Assembly: GCA_045641505.1 (NCBI GenBank)
Contig: JAZUHB010000103.1
Location: 1-26,502 of the forward strand
Origin: JAZQNF01 sp045641505
GTDB lineage: Bacteria > Bacillota > Clostridia > Lachnospirales > Bianqueaceae
Direction of reading: 5' to 3'
DNA length: 26,502 nt
Shown: in pieces, positions 22,861 through 26,502 of the stretch
Layout: the number at the start of each line of letters is the position of its first letter
Position numbering within the stretch: the first letter of the stretch is position 1
Notes under the pieces: generated by a model
Told to the model about the DNA's origin: nothing
Database searches by the model: none
What the model saw: only the letters and a program-made list of their open reading frames with translations
Made by a program: the position numbers and the translations under genes

Positions 22861-22876
22861 GGCGGCCGCGGCCGCC
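22861..22876 (+). promoter_or_regulatory. Perfect 16-bp GC palindrome before the ABC genes
   Basis: GGCGGCCGCGGCCGCC is identical to its reverse complement and lies between the rluD terminator and the first ABC gene, 16 bases before its ATG. As RNA it could form a 6-bp stem with a CGCG loop next to the ribosome binding site. No sigma-A promoter is evident in the 32 bases before the gene. Confidence 0.3.
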
Positions 22877-22892
22877 GGAAAAGAGACCGAAG

Positions 22893-24608
22893 ATGAAACT
22901 GATCCTGAAGTATCTGAAGAAGCACACGGGGATCTTCCTGCTCTCCATGCTTTTCCTCACGATGGAAGCGATGGCGGACCTTCTGCAGCCCACCTTCATG
23001 AGCTACATCGTGGACCGGGGCGTGGCGAACGCGGACGTCCGGCAGATCCTCTTCTACGGAGCCGTGATGCTCGGCATCGCGCTCGTGGGCGCGGTCTCCG
23101 CCGTGATGCGGAACCGCTTCTCCATCCGGACCTCCCGCACGGTCGGCGCGGAGCTTCGCGCAGACATGTACCGGAACGTCCTGGGACTCTCCCTGGAAAA
23201 CATCGACCGGCTGCAGCCGGCCTCCATCATCACGCGCATGACCAACGACGTCACCCAGATCGAGGACTTCGTCAACACGATGATGCGCATGATGATCAAG
23301 GCGCCCATCACCTGCGTCGGCGCGATCGCGCTGATCGTGATCCGGACGCCCGCCCAGGCGCCCGTCATCGCGGTGATCCTGGTCATCGTGGCCCTGGTGA
23401 TCCTCGGCAACGTGAAGATCGGCTATCCCCGCTTCGGCAAGGTCCAGCAAAAGCTCGACAGGCTGAACGGGACCACCCGGGAATTTCTGGGCGCGGTGCG
23501 GGTCGTCAAGGCCTTCAACGCGGAGGATGAGGAGCGGACGAAGTTCGACCGGGCCTCGGCGGAGCTCGCGGCAGCGAACGTCTCGGCGCTCCGGGCGATG
23601 GCCCTGTTCAGCCCCCTCATCAACCTGACCGTGAACCTCGGCATCGTGGTGCTGCTCTGGGTCTCCCGCTCCACCAAGGCCTCCGAGATCGGCGCGCTGA
23701 TGGCCTCCGTCAACTACATGACGCAGGTGCTCTTCTCCGTGAACGCGATTTCCAACGTAATCAACAACGCGGTCCGCGCGATGGCCTCCTCTGAGCGCAT
23801 CAGCGAGGTGCTGGACGAGCGTCCGGCGCAGGTGATGGCGGAGGAGCCCGAAACGCCCGAGTTCCGCGGCGCGGTGAGCTTCGAGAACGTCTCCTTCGTC
23901 TATGCGGGCGGCGGCTCCGAAACGCTCCGCGATGTCTCTTTCGGCGTCGAGCCCGGCACCACCCTCGGCATCATCGGCCCCACCGGCAGCGGCAAGTCCA
24001 CGCTGGTGAACCTGGTGCCGCGCTTCTACGACGCGACCGAGGGCCGGATCCTGATCGACGGCGCGGACGTCAACGGCATGGACCTGGCTGCGCTCCGCGA
24101 GGCGATTTCCGTCGTGCCGCAGAAGGCGCTCCTCTTCAGCGGCACTATCATGGACAATCTCCGCTGGGGCAGCCGCGAGGCGACGGAGGAGGAGATCCTC
24201 CGCGCGGCGCGCATCGCCTGCGCGGACGAGTTCGTCTCCGCGATGCCCGACGGCTACGAAACGCAGCTCGGGCAGCGCGGCGGGAATCTCTCCGGCGGTC
24301 AGAAGCAGCGTCTCGCGCTGGCCCGGGCCCTGGTCCGGAAGCCCGCGATCCTGATTCTCGACGACTGCACGAGCGCGTTGGACGCCTCCACCGAGGCGAA
24401 GGTCCTTTCGGGCCTCCGCGAGACGGCGGGCGACACCACCGTGCTCCTCATCAGCCAGCGCATCTCCACCGTCATGAAGGCCGACTGCATCCTCTGCCTG
24501 GACAACGGCCGGGTGATGGGCTTCGGCTCTCACGACGAGCTGATGAAGAACTGCGAGACCTATCAGGAGATCTACAAGTCCCAGATCGGAGGTGAGCAGA
24601 ATGGCTAA
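22893..24608 (+). CDS. ABC half-transporter, degenerate-site subunit of a heterodimeric exporter
   Basis: A 571-aa type IV exporter half: a six-helix membrane domain (about 1-310) and an ATPase domain. Walker A is GPTGSGKST (about 364-372), Q-loop VVPQKALLF, signature LSGGQKQR (about 465-472), Walker B ILILDDCTSALD, where Asp491 replaces the catalytic Glu, and Gln522 (LISQR) replaces the switch His. This is the pattern of the non-hydrolysing site seen in TM287/BmrC-type subunits. It should pair with the next gene, which it overlaps by 8 bases. Substrates (drugs, lipids or peptides) cannot be told from sequence. No promoter is seen right upstream. Confidence 0.92.
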   Translation: MKLILKYLKKHTGIFLLSMLFLTMEAMADLLQPTFMSYIVDRGVANADVRQILFYGAVMLGIALVGAVSAVMRNRFSIRTSRTVGAELRADMYRNVLGLSLENIDRLQPASIITRMTNDVTQIEDFVNTMMRMMIKAPITCVGAIALIVIRTPAQAPVIAVILVIVALVILGNVKIGYPRFGKVQQKLDRLNGTTREFLGAVRVVKAFNAEDEERTKFDRASAELAAANVSALRAMALFSPLINLTVNLGIVVLLWVSRSTKASEIGALMASVNYMTQVLFSVNAISNVINNAVRAMASSERISEVLDERPAQVMAEEPETPEFRGAVSFENVSFVYAGGGSETLRDVSFGVEPGTTLGIIGPTGSGKSTLVNLVPRFYDATEGRILIDGADVNGMDLAALREAISVVPQKALLFSGTIMDNLRWGSREATEEEILRAARIACADEFVSAMPDGYETQLGQRGGNLSGGQKQRLALARALVRKPAILILDDCTSALDASTEAKVLSGLRETAGDTTVLLISQRISTVMKADCILCLDNGRVMGFGSHDELMKNCETYQEIYKSQIGGEQNG

Positions 24609-26412
24609 TTACGCGCCTCCGTCCCAGATGAACGGCATTTCCCGCCCCGGCAAGGGCATGACGGTCGTCAAGCCCAAGGACATGAAGGGCACGCTCCGGC
24701 GGCTCCTCAACCTGGTCCGCGGCAGCTCCTACGGCTTCGGCTGGATCCTGGTCCTGTCCGCTCTCGCGTCCGGCGCGGGCATCCTCTCTCCCTATATCAC
24801 GGGCCTCGCGGTCAAGGCGGTGCAGGACGGCACCGAGCTCATGCCGGCCCTGACGATGCTCCTGCTCCTCTACCTGGCCGACTGGCTGGTGCGCTTCCTG
24901 CAGCAGTTTTTGATGGCTTCCGTGGGACAGAAGCTGATCATGCATATCCGGAAGGTGCTCTTCGAGCACATCCTGTCCCTGCCCCTGTCCTTCTTCGACC
25001 GGCAGCAGCACGGCGAGCTGATGAGCCGCCTCACGAACGACGTGGACAACATCAGCACCACCATTTCGAACTCGCTGACGCTGCTCCTCACCTATGCCTT
25101 CACCATCGTCGGCATCTTCGTGATGATGATCATGCTGAGCCCGCTGCTCACGCTGGTCTCGCTGGCGGGCGTGGCGCTGGTGTTCATCCTGACCAAGGTC
25201 ATCACGGGCCGCACCAAGGCGCTCTTTGCCGAGCAGCAGAAGCGGCTGGGCCTTCTCAACGGGCAGATCGAGGAGAGCATCTCCGGTCTCAACGTGGTCA
25301 AGGCCTTCGGCCGCGAGCGCGAGATGGAAGCGGATTTCTCCGCCGACAACGCCGCCCTCTGCGAGGCCTCCGTCAAGGCCCTCACCTGGTCCGGCTACCT
25401 GATGCCCCTGATGAATGTGATCAACAACCTGAGCTACCTGGCGATCGCCGTGTTCTCGGGCCTTCTGTTCCTCTCCGGCGGCATCGCCGACATCAGCGTC
25501 ATCACGAGCTTCCTGCTGTACGTGCGGCGCTTCACCCGTCCGTTCGTGGAGATCGCCAACGTCTACAACAACTTCCAGACCGCCGTCGCCGGCGCCGAGC
25601 GCGTGTTCGAGATCCTCGACGAGGCGAAGGAGCCGGAGGACCGGCCCGACGCGTTCGAGCTGTCCGCGGCGAAGGGCGACATCGTTTTCGACCACGTGAG
25701 CTTCGGCTACACGCCTGAGAAGACGGTCCTTCACGACATCAACCTGGACATCAAGGCGGGCACGCAGGTCGCGATCGTCGGTCCCACCGGCAGCGGCAAG
25801 ACCACCGTGATCAACCTGCTCACCCGCTTCTACGACGTGACGGAGGGCGCCGTCTACCTGGACGGCCACGACCTCCGCGACTACCGCATGAAGGATCTGC
25901 GCGACGCCTTCAGCGTGGTGCTGCAGGACACGAACCTCTTCGCCTGCTCCGTCCGCGACAACATCGGCTACAGCCGTGTGGGCGAGACAGAGGAGGAGAT
26001 CGTCGAGGCGGCCCGGATGAGCGGCGCCGACAGCTTCATCGAGCGTCTGCCCCGGGGCTATGACACGGTGCTCGACCAGGGCGGCATGGAGCTCTCCCAG
26101 GGCGAGCGCCAGCTCCTCACCATCGCCCGCGCGATCCTGGCCGATTCGCCCATCATGATCCTCGACGAGGCCACGAGCTCCGTCGATACCGTGACCGAGC
26201 AGAAGATCCGCCGCGCCATGCTCGCGATGTGCGAGGGCCGCACCTCCTTCATCATCGCGCACCGGCTCTCCACCATCCGCGATTCCGACCTGATCATCCT
26301 GATCGAGGCCGGCGAGATCCGCGAGATGGGCACCCACGACGAGCTGATGGCGCTAAACGGCAAGTACGCCGAAATGTACAGAGTCCAGACGGGACAGGAA
26401 AGCACCGTCTGA
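24601..26412 (+). CDS. ABC half-transporter, catalytic-site subunit of a heterodimeric exporter
   Basis: A 603-aa partner of the preceding protein. The ATG at 24601 is chosen because GGAGG (24588-24592) lies 8 bases before it; a GTG at 24592 overlaps that site. It has a Pro/Gly-rich N-terminal extension (about 1-35) typical of TM288/BmrD-like subunits, a six-helix domain (to about 340), then Walker A GPTGSGKTT with Lys400, Q-loop VVLQDTNLF, signature LSQGE (498-502, atypical), Walker B IMILDEATSSVD with catalytic Glu523, and switch His554 (IIAHR). Together with its partner it keeps one full ATP site. It is followed 32 bases later by the terminator at the window end. Confidence 0.93.
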   Translation: MANYAPPSQMNGISRPGKGMTVVKPKDMKGTLRRLLNLVRGSSYGFGWILVLSALASGAGILSPYITGLAVKAVQDGTELMPALTMLLLLYLADWLVRFLQQFLMASVGQKLIMHIRKVLFEHILSLPLSFFDRQQHGELMSRLTNDVDNISTTISNSLTLLLTYAFTIVGIFVMMIMLSPLLTLVSLAGVALVFILTKVITGRTKALFAEQQKRLGLLNGQIEESISGLNVVKAFGREREMEADFSADNAALCEASVKALTWSGYLMPLMNVINNLSYLAIAVFSGLLFLSGGIADISVITSFLLYVRRFTRPFVEIANVYNNFQTAVAGAERVFEILDEAKEPEDRPDAFELSAAKGDIVFDHVSFGYTPEKTVLHDINLDIKAGTQVAIVGPTGSGKTTVINLLTRFYDVTEGAVYLDGHDLRDYRMKDLRDAFSVVLQDTNLFACSVRDNIGYSRVGETEEEIVEAARMSGADSFIERLPRGYDTVLDQGGMELSQGERQLLTIARAILADSPIMILDEATSSVDTVTEQKIRRAMLAMCEGRTSFIIAHRLSTIRDSDLIILIEAGEIREMGTHDELMALNGKYAEMYRVQTGQESTV

Positions 26413-26439
26413 TCACGCGGATTCCCCGCGAAACCCCGC

Positions 26440-26493
26440 AAAAAACCCCGGGCGCGAAACCGACGAAGGTTGAATCGCACCCGGGGTATTTTT
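26440..26493. terminator. Terminator after the ABC transporter operon
   Basis: ACCCCGGG (26445-26452) pairs with CCCGGGGT (26480-26487), continued after one mismatch by GCG/CGC; the loop holds a small AACC/GGTT stem. TATTTTT follows on the plus strand and an A run precedes it, so it may work in both directions. Confidence 0.82.
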
Positions 26494-26502
26494 ACGTTAT
26501 TT

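Noticed and set aside
21741..24533. Very long open frame on the minus strand opposite lspA, rluD and the first ABC gene
   Set aside because: It lies antisense to three clearly recognised genes and its translation is a His/Asp/Gly/Val-rich shadow typical of GC-rich coding DNA read backwards. Similar frames at 14703-16583, 17606-19540 and 24472-26337 were rejected for the same reason.

Overview
The window is a stretch of chromosome from a Gram-positive, Bacillota-type bacterium, most likely a GC-rich member of class Clostridia. The evidence is the gene content and order: ylxM-ffh-rpsP-khpA-rimM-trmD-rplS-lepB-rbgA-rnhB-yraN, a DUF512 radical-SAM gene next to der, and sepF-ylmH-lspA-rluD. AGGAGG-type ribosome binding sites and sigma-A-like promoters agree with this. 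Coding regions are visibly GC-rich with G/C-ending codons; intergenic promoters are AT-rich. A Lachnospirales-like placement is possible (long GluRS, HlyD-like gene before sepF), but that is inference. I see no insertion sequence, prophage, CRISPR array or attachment site, and no gene-free stretch above 300 bases.

Layout. (1) 1-540: 3' end of an rRNA operon: 23S tail, tRNA-Asn, 5S rRNA, terminator. (2) 541-1976: a monocistronic secreted protein related to choloylglycine-hydrolase/penicillin-acylase-type Ntn hydrolases, with Ser/Glu-rich segments. (3) 2056-4126, minus strand: galactokinase overlapping a membrane-anchored GH25 muramidase. (4) 4156-9160: protein-targeting and ribosome genes, cut by internal terminators and promoters into units: ylxM-ffh-rpsP-khpA, rimM-trmD, rplS, and a signal peptidase I-like gene between two terminators. 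(5) 9188-19123: a long tightly packed run: rbgA, rnhB, yraN, pgeF, DUF512/radical SAM, der, gltX, a four-helix membrane protein of unknown function, a sirtuin, and an HlyD-like membrane protein. (6) 19174-19758, minus strand: a DUF5684-type membrane protein, convergent with the HlyD-like gene. (7) 19921-22860: sepF, ylmH, lspA, rluD from one promoter. (8) 22893-26493: two overlapping ABC half-transporter genes forming a predicted heterodimeric exporter, closed by a terminator at the window edge.

How the genes fit together. Regions 1, 4 and 5 mainly build and service the translation machinery: rRNA and tRNA, ribosomal proteins S16 and L19, maturation factors RimM, RbgA and Der, tRNA modification and charging (TrmD, GltX), and membrane targeting (Ffh, LepB-like, LspA). 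Region 7 joins division (SepF), S4-domain RNA binding, lipoprotein processing and rRNA pseudouridylation.

Most genes are ordinary core genes. Items worth a second look: a near-perfect palindrome at the start site of the ylxM-ffh promoter; a signal peptidase I homologue with Gly where the catalytic Lys should be; a promoter buried in the DUF512 gene followed by a stop-codon-overlapping hairpin before der; an Ntn-hydrolase-like protein with no obvious nucleophilic Cys; an unrecognised membrane gene translationally coupled to gltX and a sirtuin; and the textbook asymmetry of the ABC pair. I did not find a clearly new multi-gene system.
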